From Lepiota brunneoincarnata (taxonomy: Eukaryota > Basidiomycota > Agaricomycetes > Agaricales > Agaricaceae): DNA of 64,000 nt. The notes below the pieces were generated by a model. It ran no database searches. It saw nothing but the letters and a program-made list of their open reading frames with translations, and had not been told where the DNA came from. The DNA lies in contig JAEBUN010000030.1 in the NCBI GenBank assembly GCA_023014365.1, positions 1 to 64,000 of the forward strand, in the 5' to 3' direction. Within the stretch, counting starts at the first letter, position 1, and each line of letters begins with the position of its first letter. The position numbers and the translations under genes are program-made. Below are positions 1 to 12,253 of the stretch, piece by piece.

Positions 1-618
1 ATCTGGGAGCATTATTGCTAAAGGGAATTGGCATACGCTCATGTCCCATTTTACTAGCTGTAGTTGTTGTAGATGGCATAGTTTGGTTTGTCTGTACAGT
101 CGGAGTTGACTGTGATATCTGTGGTACTGTAGAGGCACCAGGAGGGTTCATATGAAACAAGTTTTGGTTTGTAAACGCTAAGCTTAGTGTAGAAATGGTC
201 TGACCGTCCTGGCTTTTGGTGTGCAGAATATGCGCTATGTTGCAAGCTGAGGCTGGAAGCCTTATAGTAATTCTGGGCGCAGTAGAGATTGGCGGTACGA
301 CTTCTCTCAATACTGCAACTGCTAAACTGCTCGCTGTGCTTGCAGTTATACATAGAACTAGTAGGATCTTTTCACTTTTGAGAGGTACTAGCGGCAATAA
401 GGCCTTCAGAACCTTCTGGATGATTAGAATTCCGAGTAGTTCTCTGTTTTGGGGGGTCGACCTTCCTGAGACTGCTCTTGAAGGACATTTTGGGTGACTG
501 TACGGTCTTTGCTTGAACCTTTTTCTGCTTTGCAGGTGAAAGGCAGGCCAGTGTCCAAGCCTTTTGGTGTTTGTCTTGTGAAATTCAACTGAAAACCCCC
601 CTCGCGGTGGGCTCCAGA
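1..618 (-). pseudogene. 5' part of gag of an E4-family retrotransposon (truncated by window edge)
   Basis: This stretch aligns base for base, with scattered transitions, to 56236-56849, the gag start and leader of the complete E4 copy. Recognisable gag pieces are the Ser/Thr/Pro-rich N-terminal segment and the basic start region. The frame is broken compared with the complete copy, so only short fragments stay open. The primer-site-like sequence next to the LTR (CTCGCGGTGGGCTCCA on the plus strand) is kept at about 601-616. The rest of the element would lie left of the window. It is clearly older than the 38-58 kb copy. Confidence 0.85.
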
Positions 619-1904
619 TGAAAAGGTGTAAATGTTTGTGGGGTTTAATATAGATAAAGGGCTTGTTCTCACTAAGCTTAGTCGAAATTTGATAAGCTTA
701 AGTTAATACAAGTAGTATGAGATAGATAATGAACAGTTTCATCTTTTAGGGTGTTCTGGGGGTGCATTCTGACAGCAAAATTCAAGAGAATGGTGTTTTT
801 AGAGGTTAACGAACAGCCGTTGAAGTTATCTTAGCCATACGGTGCACCAGTGAAAGGACAATCCCTGTCAATTCAAAGCGCGGGGTCTCTAGTCTCTGGT
901 CTCTGGTCTCTGAACTCTGTTCTCTGTCTCTGTCTCTGTCTCTAGCACTCTGGAACTCTAAACTCTGGACTCTGTTCTCTGTCTCTGTCTCTGGGTTGGT
1001 TGACGACCAAAGAAATCACACTTAACAACGCACACTAAATAGTCCTCTGAAACCAGTTCTTGATCATGGCTCACAGACTTGCATGTGGAAGTGGGGGTGA
1101 GACCTCTTGCTTCTCCACAACAAGCGTGACCATATTTATATTGTTTAGATACATATGAGAGATAGTAAATATGAAATAGAAAACAATAAGCTTAATTGTT
1201 ACAGCTACTGCAGAATATTTTGGAAGGTTCGGCAAGTATTTCGACCTGCCCTGGGTTATGGGTTTTTCTCTGATTGACAAATGGCAATCCAGCCAGACAT
1301 GTTCTGTGCTTGTCTGCATTATTCTGCATCCATGCGAGCGTGTTACGCCTCACGGATCAATTATGATTGGAATGTATGGCGTAATGGACAATCCCTTGAT
1401 CCGTTGTAATTAATCTCAGTCAGGCAATATGCCGAGGTGCCAGGACCCACAAAGCACTCGTTAATTATGAGTCTTTGATATGTCTAGGGTTTTGGGCATC
1501 AGGTGTTGCCTCCCGAATGTTGGATGTTCCGTTCCATGATCCAGTCATCATTATTGGGCTCGCTATGGGCATAATACACCTGCAACAGCCACTATGTACA
1601 TTCTTTAGGTTCCAACAAATCTGAGTTCATCAGAAAACTGCTTGTAAGGTCCCTTGATGTGACCAGAGTATACTCGATAGGCTATGTAGAGTCCAGAATC
1701 CCTCTGGAGAGCATTCTGATAGCTTGGTTCACTAAGCTTAGTGATAATGAGCTGGTTTGAACACTTCCAAGGCTCAAATATCCTCAGTTTGGTCGAACTG
1801 GCTACTATGGGACATAGTACCAATCCTCTATAGAGTTCTTTAATGATATAGCCAATGTTTCTATGTAGAGAATCGTTCCAGAGTACGGAATTCATGTATA
1901 GGTG
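619..1904 (-). repeat. LTR of an E4-family element (older, slightly truncated copy)
   Basis: Homologous along its length to the 1302-bp LTRs at 56850-58151 and 38014-39096 plus 45267-45485. It starts TGAAAAGG like them, but the match stops near 1904, some 17 bases before the LTR end seen in the others. It carries four copies of the palindrome TAAGCTTA (673, 693, 1187, 1733) and a TCTCTG hexamer tract. Many differences from the young LTRs are C/T or G/A transitions. Confidence 0.88.
880..990. repeat. TCTCTG/GGTCTC microsatellite inside the E4 LTR
   Basis: Degenerate run of CTCTGG, TCTCTG and AACTCTG words. The same tract sits at the same place in the other E4 LTRs. Confidence 0.85.
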
Positions 1905-2790
1905 TTAGAGCTGGTGCAGAACGGGGCCGAGTCGGAGAGGTTGGGATGGTTTCCTTGGTATAAGGTAGCCAGGTCAGAGTGAAGTCAGTACGTAGACTTT
2001 GGGACCAAGATGGAGTACTTTGGATGGGGGGGTGGACTTGTGGCCTCAGCTTATGTGCTGTGCCCTCCTACTGTCCTAGTCCATATTTCAGGATGTCGGA
2101 GCTGAAGCAGAGTGAGGCAGAAGAGAGAGGAGGATATGGAACAGGGAACTGGTCCGCTGCTTGATTCAATTATCAGACTGAAGAGTACAAGCCAAGTACC
2201 TATGGTATATATACTACTGGCCTTACAAACTATGACTTGTACTGACTACGTGCGGAGCGAAGCAGAGACTGATATAGTTACAAATGGATTACGAACGGAT
2301 TACGAATGGATTACAAAGGAAATGGAGACTGGTATGGGTATGGAGACTGATAATGTCTCTTGGTTACGGATGGAGAATGGAGAACTGAAAAGTAGCACCA
2401 AGGGTCAGGTGACCATGGCATGTGCGGAGATGGTCATGTGATCGGGGCAATGGGTTATGGTTGGAGTGAGTCAGGGCCGAATCGGAGGGCAGAGGGTTGT
2501 TATGTGGAGCGCACATGGAGTCGAGAAGCCAAAGTATAATGGTTAAGCTCTGGGTTTGGCATGGATATGACAATAGGCATGAAATCGGCATATCACTGGT
2601 GGCAATAGTACTCTTTTTTCCCCGTTCCTCCCAAACTTGTTGAAGGTGAAGGAAATAATGCACAGTCCATTGCATTTCATATTGGACCAGGATCAATTCC
2701 TCCTGCCACCATTGGGTTTGAGCCCAGACATGGAGCCAATGTACATGTTGGACTAGGACAAGGCCATGTTACTCAGTTTTAGAGCTAGGG
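1905..2790. other. Unassigned spacer between the E4 LTR and the KDZ relic
   Basis: No convincing gene. The open frames are short and overlap on both strands. Around 2281-2350 there is a small run of GGATTACGAA/GGATTACAAA words followed by TATGGAGACTG words, a local degenerate direct repeat. I saw no terminal inverted repeat that would mark the left end of the KDZ element. Confidence 0.5.
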
Positions 2791-3089
2791 TCATGCATGA
2801 CCAATTACTTTGTGAAATGGGGTGACATACATTCCTTCAGTGCATCGGGTGAGTCTCGTTTCCCTGCAAAATCAGATTACCATATCCATGAAAGTCGAAC
2901 TGATGATTATCCAAGTTGGTTTGGGTTGAGGAGTGCCATACTGCATTTAACATCATTCCTGGAAAGGACTTGCAGTCCGGCCAAAGTTAAAGAATTGGCA
3001 TGCAGCCGCAGTATTGCCACCTGGCACTTCGAATATGTGAGAATACTGAAAAGACTTTTCGGCAATGGTGCTACAAAGGCTGCTCAGAT

Positions 3090-6000
3090 GCCAGAAGGCT
3101 TGCTGTTTTCAGAATACCAGTTCAATAGTGGAAAGTGCAGGGTCTGGGACTTCAAAGGTGGATGGCATGCAAATTGGGCATTGTTCCACCGGTAACATGT
3201 TCGCCGCTGAGAAAGCATCGTCATCATCTGTGCCGGTTGTGGCCGGTGCTGTGGATGAATCACCATCATCATCCAAGTCATCAAATGCTTCCCAAGCGTC
3301 AGTGTCACTATCCATCACCACTACAGTCACCTGGTGTATTTTGAGATGGTGTTGCTTCATCTCCAGCTTGGCAAGATCTTCTTGCGGTGCATTTGAGCTG
3401 CCACGAATAATAGATTGCAGTTTGACTCTGATGGCTCCCCATTATCTCTGATATTTATGTGCAGTTTTTCTACAGCTAACAATTACTCACTGGTGTTCTT
3501 CAATCTCAATTGCCAATTGAACCCACTGCTCTGTTGGGGTGTATTCTTGCTCCTGGGCGGATGCTGCCTGCTGTCTGTGGCTGCCCTGCACACCCAAAAT
3601 GTCCATGGCCTTTGGAGAGGCCAGGCGGCAAGCCTCGGCAAATGTAATTGCTGCTGTCCACTGCTGCTGATCGTTTTCACTAATACTCTGGCTCAGAGAT
3701 TTAAAATAATTCCCTGCTGTCTTGCTTGTTGTTTTCGCCTCTGAATATTGGTCACACAATGCTGCTGCTGGGCCCATGCACATTAGAGATCCAATGAGAG
3801 CTGAAAACTTGATGAAATTTACTCACTGATATTAAGCATTTTCTTGTGATTAGAATCAGTGGCATGATCATCAATGGTTTCGGCATGATTTGCTAGTGTT
3901 GCTGTTCGGACTGTTGGCGAAATGGCATTTAATGATGACCACAGTGATTCCAGAATCTCGCTGACAGTTATGCCACTTCCAGGGATGAAGGATGTTGCAT
4001 AATGGAAAAAACATTCTGGTTGGTGGCTGTGGACATGGAACAATCCAATAGCTCGGTCTATGACCAGATCATTGGGTAGATATTGCCCAATCCTTTTCCA
4101 GAGATGTACCAAATATTGACAGGCAATGTCATAAATCAACATTGCCCCTTGTTCTGGATTGAGGTGTGTTGTAGCCAGGGATTGAAGTAGGACCCAATCT
4201 ACATTTTTTTGCTGTTCCCCTTTGAATAAATTGGCTATAGCATTGGGGGCAAAGCAACCATGTCATGCACAGGCAATGGCCACTATGCCAGTCACATCAC
4301 ATGCTTTGGAGCCGACCATCGCAAGCTCAATGGCATGGAAACAGTTCTGGCATGGAGCCTTCTATATTCATTTCATTGTCACTTAGTTTTATTGCAACAC
4401 ATTGGCGGTAGCATATGATGCTATCACACATACTGTTGACATTTCAATGGCATCCTTCAGGAAATTCTCGTACTGGGCACGTGTGGAAAACATGCTGGCT
4501 CCTTCCGATAACCATATATCTGAAGTGTTGTTGGGTTGCTGCACATGGTCAGCCTTGAAATTGCCATTGGCAACCAAGAATCGGTGGTATGCCCATCTAA
4601 TAATGTTCATGATGATGTCAACGTGACAATGGTGAGAGAGGCATTCTTTATTTTTACTAACCTATTCGTATCCTCCTTCCAATCTGAGGGAAGATTAATG
4701 CTGGGTTGGGGGCATGCCAGACAGAAATTTGCAAGTGTCCCTGGGTGTGTTGCTCCATCTGCTTTGGGCACACCATGGCCATGACCAGCCCACTTTCACT
4801 TCTTTAACCAGCACCAGAGCCATGCCATATGCAGTAGTTCCTGATATAAGTTTGGGACCTCTCCTGGTGCCATTGGTGATGTGAGCCTGCGGAGTTTCTG
4901 GAAATATTGATATGCCAAAGCTTTGCATTCCAAATTTTCAAGTTGGAAGTCTTCAAGAACATCAACCGTGAATAAAGTCCGGCATCGAATGAAAGTCGCT
5001 GGCACAAGGCGGCAATACATCAAGTCGGCAATGACCTCCACCCTCCGGTGGCATGGGCAGGTAACAAGAGTGATATTGTGGATGCCATTTGTATGAATGA
5101 CCCTCACACATTGATTTTTCAGTGGATCCAGCTGGGGAACATATTTTTGTTTTCCAAGACCCAGTTGACCTGGAATGTGTCCATGGGATCCATCATAATT
5201 TTGGTTCGTTGGTGCATTGGCTGCCTCACTGCTATTGTTCCCCAGATCATCCCACCAGCCATCCCCAAATGCAGGGCATGTATTGTCTGTGCTTTCCCAA
5301 CTATCCTGTTCAGGGGCAACCTTGTTCCCAAGTGGCACTGTACTGCCGCCTTGTTCACCGGCTAGCAGTATTTCTTGTTTGGCATTATCTGCAATTTGCT
5401 CACATAGCTCAAGCATTTGCATCTGCTTGCTAAGTTGTTCACATGTGGATGCCCCATGGTTGTGAGACACACGTATATATGTCCCCACTTCTGCCATGGC
5501 AGCCAAGTGAAAAAACTTCCCTGTCCACCATTCTAGCCAATGCAGAGGATTGTTGAAATGTGAGTGTCACATGCATATCCGGCATAACATCTTGGCCCCA
5601 AAGCAATCTTTACACCTCCAAATTGCCTTTCATCGCTCCGCACAATTTGAACACCTGCCGCTGCCTGGAAACGCCTCCTATGCAAGTTGTGCTGCCAGCA
5701 AATTGTTGGCATGCTTAACAAAATCTTCTATCCAGTTCTGTTGCTATATACCTCACACCATTGGATTTCCTCTGTTGGATGACTTGTAAGTGATAACTGA
5801 CTTTGTTTGAGCCAGCTTCCTTTGCATCCCCCTCCTCTATGTCAATGTCACTCATATCCAGATGATTGTCAGATCCATTGTGTACTGTCATGTTATCACT
5901 TTTGGATGTGCTGCCTCCATGCTCTTCTGTGGCTCTTATGCTTGACCCAAAGTTGAACAGAACCTCAACCTCTGTCTTGACAGGCCCTTGGGCTGTCTCC

Positions 6001-6122
6001 ATTGTTATCTCCTCATATGTCCAAGCATCAACAAGGTCATCAGCAGTTTTAACCACCCACCCATCCTCTTTCCCGCACTTGTGTCACTTCGATGTTTTGT
6101 GAGGCACGACCAAGTAATCCAT
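3090..6122 (-). pseudogene. KDZ (Kyakuja-Dileera-Zisupton) transposase, decayed
   Basis: Read on the minus strand. The start is probably ATG at 6122 (MDYLVVPHKTSK), followed at once by a stop. At about 5506-4796 is the cysteine-containing region that precedes KDZ transposases (CPCHRR... then R-x-LFTVDVLEDF). At 4610-4389 and 4320-3819 come transposase segments: ADHV...DIWLSEG, the DVTG box, LFKGEQQKNVDW, YDIACQY, LFHVHSHQPEC, FIPGSG, EILESLW and DSNHKKML. These are typical of fungal KDZ proteins, which move large DNA transposons. Several stops and frame changes break it, for example a TGA in the CARHG-like box near 4275. The C-terminal part to about 3090 is less certain. It diverges from the gene at 6156, with about 35 bp between the two starts. 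Confidence 0.85.
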
Positions 6123-6155
6123 GGGATCTGAAGAAGGGGACGTAGTCGGTATTGG

Positions 6156-8428
6156 ATGAAGGCAGGGACACGTGCCTTCAGCATAGCTCAAAATATCACG
6201 GTTGGTCCCTCATGGCCTTTATTCCTACTGTATCTGATCACCACCATGCAAGCCATCATAAAGGAAAAGAAGCCCAGAGTGAACTGTCAGTATTCTCCTG
6301 CCAAACGGAAAGTTATCCATAAATACAAGGAGAACTACCAAAAACAAACGACTCCTGAGCACCAAGGAATGATTTTCAGATCACAAATTCTGCCTGATAT
6401 GTTTAACTACTGGACTAACAATGGGGCAAGGGCCATGGCAGCAGATGAGGTAGAACAGTGTGTCAAGGTATGCAGCAATTGCAAGTCACCCTGGCAAGGA
6501 TGTCGGATGATGGTTTGACAGGCATTAGGGAAATGGCTGACCAACAACTGGCGTCCATATGCTTCCCGCAAAGCAATAAACCATGGTGCCAAAATAGATC
6601 GAAACCAAGCAGTGTGGAGGACGGAGAAAGTAGCTGTTGAAGAGGAGATGAAAGCAATTCTAAATGTCACAGAACTCCATCCAGGATTGCAGGAATACTT
6701 TCAAAATCGTACTTGGGCCACCAAAAACATGTATGGACAGATGGATGATGCAGGAAAAGAGGCAATCAAAGAATACATTTGGTCATACAAGACCATCAGG
6801 AATGAGCCAGAACTCAAAAGAAAGTAAGTTGGCAGGATCACCAATCCAGCGGCATGTTCATATTGTGCTCAGTGAGGAGGCTGATAAGATATATAAATAT
6901 AGGATAGCAACAGAACATGCCAAGCAACGTATGAAAGAATGGTCAAGGAAATGTTGGCTAGAGATGGGGGTTGTAATGATGACATTTTTTGCATTTGCCG
7001 GGGGTGATGATGGAGAGATAAGGTTTGGCATGTGAGGCCCAGTTTTCCCAAAGTATGCCTGATACTACTAACTAACACATGATGGCAGTTTTGATGAGAT
7101 CGTGGCAACTATGGGTGTGGCGGCAACACCATTCGTCAAGACCCACAAGGTGCCTGTGCTGGCATTGGAACAAGAGTTTTTATTGTATGTCAAGGGACTC
7201 CACCGACAAAAGGAATCCTTGCTGCCATTGCCGTGTGTGCTGCCATTTCTGCTTTCCATGGCCACAAAGGCAACCCCACATTTTGACTGCACCAAAAATG
7301 GATTTCCAATCGTTTCATCAGGGATCATGCTGAAGAAAATGAAAAAGGAAGAGCTGGAGGAGTTACTGCATACTTATCTGACTATACACTATGGTAAGCA
7401 TTCAATTCGATCGGCAAATGGAATGGTCATTCATTGTGATTATTTCTTGGGTTGGAAGCATTAGCCTCCGGCAACCAATCTTGCTATGTGCCTTTCAAAA
7501 CCTTGGCAACCTTGCGGCCAAAGATGATACATTGGAAATTTATTCTGAGGAATTTTCAGTTGTGGGATCCCCGGAACATTTGGAAGCCAGAGATACAGCA
7601 CTTCTTTGAACATATCATTGGGCGCCAAGCAACCTTTGGTGTTGAGCATGCATTTCGTTTCTGTGCTCATCTTCATAATGGAGAATACCTGCCAGTAGAA
7701 TATCCTGGAACAATCAAGGCATCAATGGCAGATAATGGCAAACCACCCAAGATCAGTGGCAAGTTGGCAGCAGGAAATCCAAAGGCCTTGACCAATGTGG
7801 CACAAATGGCAATTAATAGTATCATTAGCCAGACCCCACCTGGTGGGATGGTGTCACTGATTGATCACAATGACAATGTATACAATCATCATGGCAAAAC
7901 AGCGAAAGCACATGCTGAAGGCCTGGCATCACTACAGGCTAACTTTAGTGATAAACATGTGCCAGAAGCAGTCACCATCCTATCCGACCCCACATTTCAT
8001 GGGCCGGCCCAAGTTGCTGGAGGGATGCCGCTCATGCCAGAGCTCAAAGCAGACACAGGCATGATCTTGCTACAGCAGGAATTCATGGATCGATTGGTGG
8101 CAAGTGGATTTGCACCTACATTGCCAAGCAATGGCCCTGCCGAGGGAGATCCGCAATATGCTGTGCCTGTATCCTCCATACTCAACCACATCCCAAGGCT
8201 CCCCCCAGGAAGTTCCACAGTGCCAATGAACATGCCGGGACCAACATCAATGGCGCAAAATGCTTTGCCAGCACTTACAATTGACCCACTGGTAATGCCA
8301 GTGAATGAACCACATGCAGGTATTTTCCTTGTCAACTTATTATCTTTGAACCTCTTTCTAAAAATTGTGCATTCATAGGCCCATCCCGACTACCACAACA
8401 AGCTCAGCAGAGGAGGCGGAAAAAGTGA
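6156..8428 (+). CDS. Unknown 662-residue protein, six exons, apparently intact
   Basis: I do not recognise the family. Exons 6156-6467, 6522-6823, 6873-7031, 7089-7393, 7459-8319 and 8379-8428 join with canonical GT-AG introns of 49-65 bp and sum to exactly 1989 nt (663 codons including stop) with no internal stop. That is strong evidence for a real gene in an otherwise decayed block. The N-terminal third is basic and helical, with a WR-x8-EEEMKAIL segment and a Lys/Glu-rich helix. The middle has conserved-looking hydrophobic stretches. The last exon ends in a basic QQRRRKK tail that could be a nuclear signal. It diverges from the KDZ relic and converges with the zinc-cluster gene, which suggests cargo of one large transposon. 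An upstream start is possible. Confidence 0.72.
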
Positions 8429-8584
8429 ATTGAGGGGAGAATCAGCCAGTGATGCAAGAACAATGAAATACCCCATCATATTAGGTCAAAATTATAAAAA
8501 AAATGTAACATTATGTATAGATCAGATAATGAATGTACAGGGAACAGGGGGTGGAATAGGAGGATTCAATAGTCATCAAGAAGG

Positions 8585-11213
8585 TCAAGGCTTTGCTTGT
8601 TGTGACTCCCGCTCATCAGGATTGTCCCCAGATAGCTTACGCTTCTTGCCATGCGGCATGTTAATGTTTGCCACTGTTGGCAAAGAGGATTCCATAAGCC
8701 AGGGACTATGCCATGGCATATGGGACGATTCAGCAAGAGGGTCACCATTGGGTCCGTTGTTCCTCTCACAATCAGCGTGTGACTGTGAGTGAGTCCGGGG
8801 CCAGGCCATGACAGAACTTGGGGGCTCTAATAGGGTGACCTCCTGTGTGACATCATCTTGAGAATTGAGGGGTGTAGGAGGAATGAGTCGCACTCCTAGC
8901 ATAACAACAGCAGAGGCAGGTTGCTGACCAGGAAGGGAGTTGTCAACAGCTTTGGTGGCAATACAATTCAAGTCAACATTTGCTGCCTGAGAGGTGTTAG
9001 CAATTGAGACTTGTGAAGTGTCCAACTCGGGAGGTTCTGAGGAGGTGCCCACAATTGGGAGAGAAAGGTCTGCCGGAGTTGGTGGAGAATGTGCTGGGGT
9101 GTGAGTTTCCAATGTTGCCTGGGACAAGGAGGGGACATATGCAGCAGGGCCAGGAGGCTCTGCCACCAAAAGAGTGGCAAGATTTGGAGGGGGGAGATTC
9201 ACTGGTATTATTGGACCAGGGGTGGGATCATTTGCAGGGATGGATCCCATATAATCTTCTGGTATGTTCAAAGTACCATTGCTCATGATGGGGGAGGGGA
9301 AGTCTGCCATGGCAGCAGTGGCACCCAATGCCGGCAGAGCCTCAGAAGATGTTGGCCTGAGTACGAATGGGGTGGGGAGTTGCCCTGGTGCTAATCGGCG
9401 CCTGGTCGCATGCATTTGAGTATTAGCATATGCCGCCTCCATAATGTCAGACTTGGCAGCAATGCCGGGGGCAGCAGCAAGTGCTGGCACTGTAATGGTC
9501 TGAGTAAATCACCAAATCGCACAATTACATTGTGCATTACCTGAAGGCAATGCCAATGGTCTTGGCTGACTCCCCTGAGCATCCTCAAGACATGTTATTG
9601 GGGTGGTCCCTACAGCAGGATGAGACATAGCCACTGGACTTTCCCATGGCAACTCAGGAGAGAGGCAGTCAGCAGTATTTTGCAGATCTGCCATGGGATT
9701 GCAGGGCATGTCAATGGCAGACAGGCTGTGTATCTCCAGCATTGGCGGTGGGGTGGGTGGCGACGGCAAGGGAGTGTGGTCAGCAGTATCAACCTCCATT
9801 GCCGCGGCACCTGCAGGTACATCTAGCACTGTTGTGTCTGCCGTGGCAGCACTGCTGCTGACCAGTGGTGCAGGACAAAGGGCATCTATCCGCTGAGATA
9901 GCCTTTCCATTGCAGTCTCCAATGCACTGACTCAGCTGTTGAATATGAGGTGTGTGGCCGGTGCCACAGCTTCAATCCGGTTTGCAACCTCTGTCAATTG
10001 GTCACCGAAAGCATTCACACATTCTTCGAGCCTGAAAAGGCGCAGGACCTGGATCCTTGCCTGCCTCTCGGCGTGTGAAAAATGTTTGATCAGCCATTGA
10101 TCAAATTGGTTGAGATGTTCCTGGCAATATTTATTCACTGGAAGAAAAAGCAAGTGGGAGCATGAATTATTAGTGGAGACCAGATAGTGAGGTTTTTTAC
10201 TTACTTTCCTGCAGTTCCACCTCTTTCTCAGGGCCCCATTCCATGTCTTCAATGGGGTCCTCGGCATAGGTTGCCGCCACCTTGCCTTTGCCCTTCTCAA
10301 GTGCCGTGAGTACTTCCGGAACCTGAACCTCATCTTCTGACTCCATAGAAATCAATTCGTCCTCCCCATCTGTCGCGACCTCCACATACTTCTTTGTCGG
10401 CCACTCTTCCTTGAGTCCCTTTCGCCGCTTTGCTGGTCGTTGTGGCAATGTTTGTGGTACGTTCCTTTGCTGCCGCCCTACCCCCCGTAGACTAGTGTAA
10501 TTCGTGCATTGGCATTTCTTCACCATACAGGCACAGCATGCTCCTCCACCAGCATCCATTTTACAAGGTTGATTTCTTGAGGCACAATACTGGCATGCCA
10601 CATTGAAGAGTTCTCTGGTTGGCTGTGGCCTACGGCGCAGGGGCTGGGGCCCCTGGGCTCTTTGCCAGCACTGTGGCATGACCCTATGCCAGCCACGCCC
10701 ACAGCCCTCATTGTCTCCCACTGTAGACTTTTTCTCCACCATTGGTGCCTTTCCCTTCCCTTTGCTCTGCAAAACTGGTGGAGGCGATGCGGAGGGTGTT
10801 ATCAGAATCCACATCAGAAGGACGGTTATTTTTAGTTTACATTCCCATGTCACTATGAAACAATCAGTAGTGTACATCAGAAGGACTATTCTAGTTGCGC
10901 CTCATGTTCCTTATCTCTGACTTGTAGTTACTCTGGTCCGGACTATTATAGTAGGAGTACAGCCTCACCGAGAAGTATATAAAGATACAGTACATCACCT
11001 TGTATCTTTATCTTAGTGTTATAAAGTTCTTGCCTCCTATACCTCTTTGCCATAACCGGCTGGACTTATAGTGCTTCGTCATCTCCAAGTCATGCCTAGT
11101 AGGACAGGACCAAGTCTGTATAGACATCCTGCCATGAACGCCGTGCTACTCAAGAGCGAACCCCTAACCCGGGTAACAGAGGGTTTATATGACTCCGAGC
11201 TTGAGACCTCCAT
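8585..11213 (-). pseudogene. Zinc-cluster (CX2CX6CX8CX2CX6C) Pro-rich protein gene, split by a solo LTR
   Basis: Minus-strand model: 11213-11179, then an LTR insertion, then 10791-10205, 10137-9541 and 9489-8585. Introns are 67 and 51 bp. Removing the LTR and one TSD gives exactly 708 codons. Residues 78-107 hold six cysteines spaced as in fungal Zn(II)2Cys6 DNA-binding clusters, flanked by KGKGK and KRRK basic runs. Then come an acidic stretch, a helical segment (exon 3), a long Pro/Ser/Thr-rich tail, and a KKRK motif near the end. A nuclear DNA-binding role is inference. Lesions: the LTR after codon 11 or 12, and one in-frame TGA at 9934-9932. Its ATG overlaps by one base the TGA of an upstream minus-strand frame (TGATG at 11215-11211). 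It converges with the 6156-8428 gene, 157 bp apart. Confidence 0.75.
10797..11178 (+). mobile_element. Solo LTR of the E2 family
   Basis: Starts TGTTATCAG and ends GGGTAACA, 382 bp, homologous to the 386-bp LTRs of E2 at 15265 and 22791. It is flanked by the 5-bp duplication GAGGG (10792-10796 and 11179-11183). The TATATAA box and the TATCTTAGTGTT self-priming word of the family are kept. It interrupts the zinc-cluster gene near its start. Confidence 0.93.
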
Positions 11214-12030
11214 CACATTATCCAAAACAACGATTGGGGGCTGTGATGCTGCAGCATGCTGGGCACATCCAGCTGTTGATGTTTCAGGCTGGTCATGTCA
11301 CTCGGGCATTGCTGTTGGGACCAAAAGTGAATGTGGCATTGGGCTTGTACCTGTTTGACCTGGTGCCAGTCACGGCATTTCTTGTGCTGGCTTGCATTGG
11401 CCAATGGGAATATAACCTGTGCTACTCTGACTCTCCATCTTGTGTTTGGTAAGTTGAAGTTGCTCTTGTCCTTGGCTGTTCCTCAATGCTGGCGTTATGT
11501 TTGCTGGCAGCAGCAGGTGTTTAACAGTTGGCAGCAAGTCCGTAGCTGTCATTCCAGTAACCGCACCTTGTTTGCTCGTGTATGCCCCCTATAAAACATT
11601 AGTTAGTTGCATACCACACAAAAACAGTTTGCTGGATCACCCACCAATTTATGGACATTCTTTTTCGCTTGTTTTTGCTCATGTTTTGCCAATGCCACCA
11701 ATTGGGTCATGGCAAACGAGGGTTCACTGCCGTGTTCACACCATTCTGCTAGGAACCTTATGAGGAACTTATGTGCTTTGAATGCTGCATGAATTTCCGG
11801 GTCTTGACTGCTTGTATGGGCAAATGTCCTCTGCTGCAAGTGGTAATATATATATCAATGGGGGGTTGGCAATGAAATGATAACCATGAGGGAATTCTTA
11901 CCATTTCTTCTCTATGTTTTTCCATCAATTCTTGTATTGTGCCACTTTGTAATCCAAGCTGCACAATACCCTCATACTTTTCCAGGGCAGCCGATATTTC
12001 TCTTTGCTGATTGTGGACATCTCACAAAGA
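11214..12030 (-). pseudogene. Hypothetical multi-exon gene, start and ends uncertain
   Basis: Minus-strand coding signal in pieces. A helical exon lies at about 12024-11893 (REISAALEKYEG...ELMEKHREEM). A GTAAGA-TTGCAG intron follows, then 11831-11605 (FAHTSSQDPEIHAAFKAHKFLIRFLAEW..., Lys-rich end). Further open pieces run to a stop at 11215-11213. The junction near 11600 gives an intron of only 26-31 bp in the models I tried, so a frameshift or a wrong model is likely. I do not recognise the protein. It may be the 5' part of, or a partner of, the zinc-cluster gene that starts one base later. Confidence 0.4.
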
Positions 12031-12253
12031 TCTTTTTCTTATTTGCCGAAATGAAGATGAGATGTTTGTTGTTGATGGGAGGAATACAGAAAGCAGGAAT
12101 ATAACATTGGAAGCACAAGAAAATTTTTCAACACAAGCTATGTGATCAAATCACAAATTGCTTAATAATCAGTCTTCAATACAATTTGCCTTAAGTGCCA
12201 CCCTTAACACCTTCATTCCCCCCCAAAATCCACCCATGTACCATCCATCCATC

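Noticed and set aside
2797..3451. Plus-strand ORFs opposite the KDZ relic
   Set aside because: Low-complexity translations (His/Ser runs). The minus-strand frame gives the conserved transposase and acidic tail.
7452..8378. TET/JBP dioxygenase, often found with KDZ transposons
   Set aside because: I could not see the expected HxD and downstream His/Arg pattern in this or any other frame.
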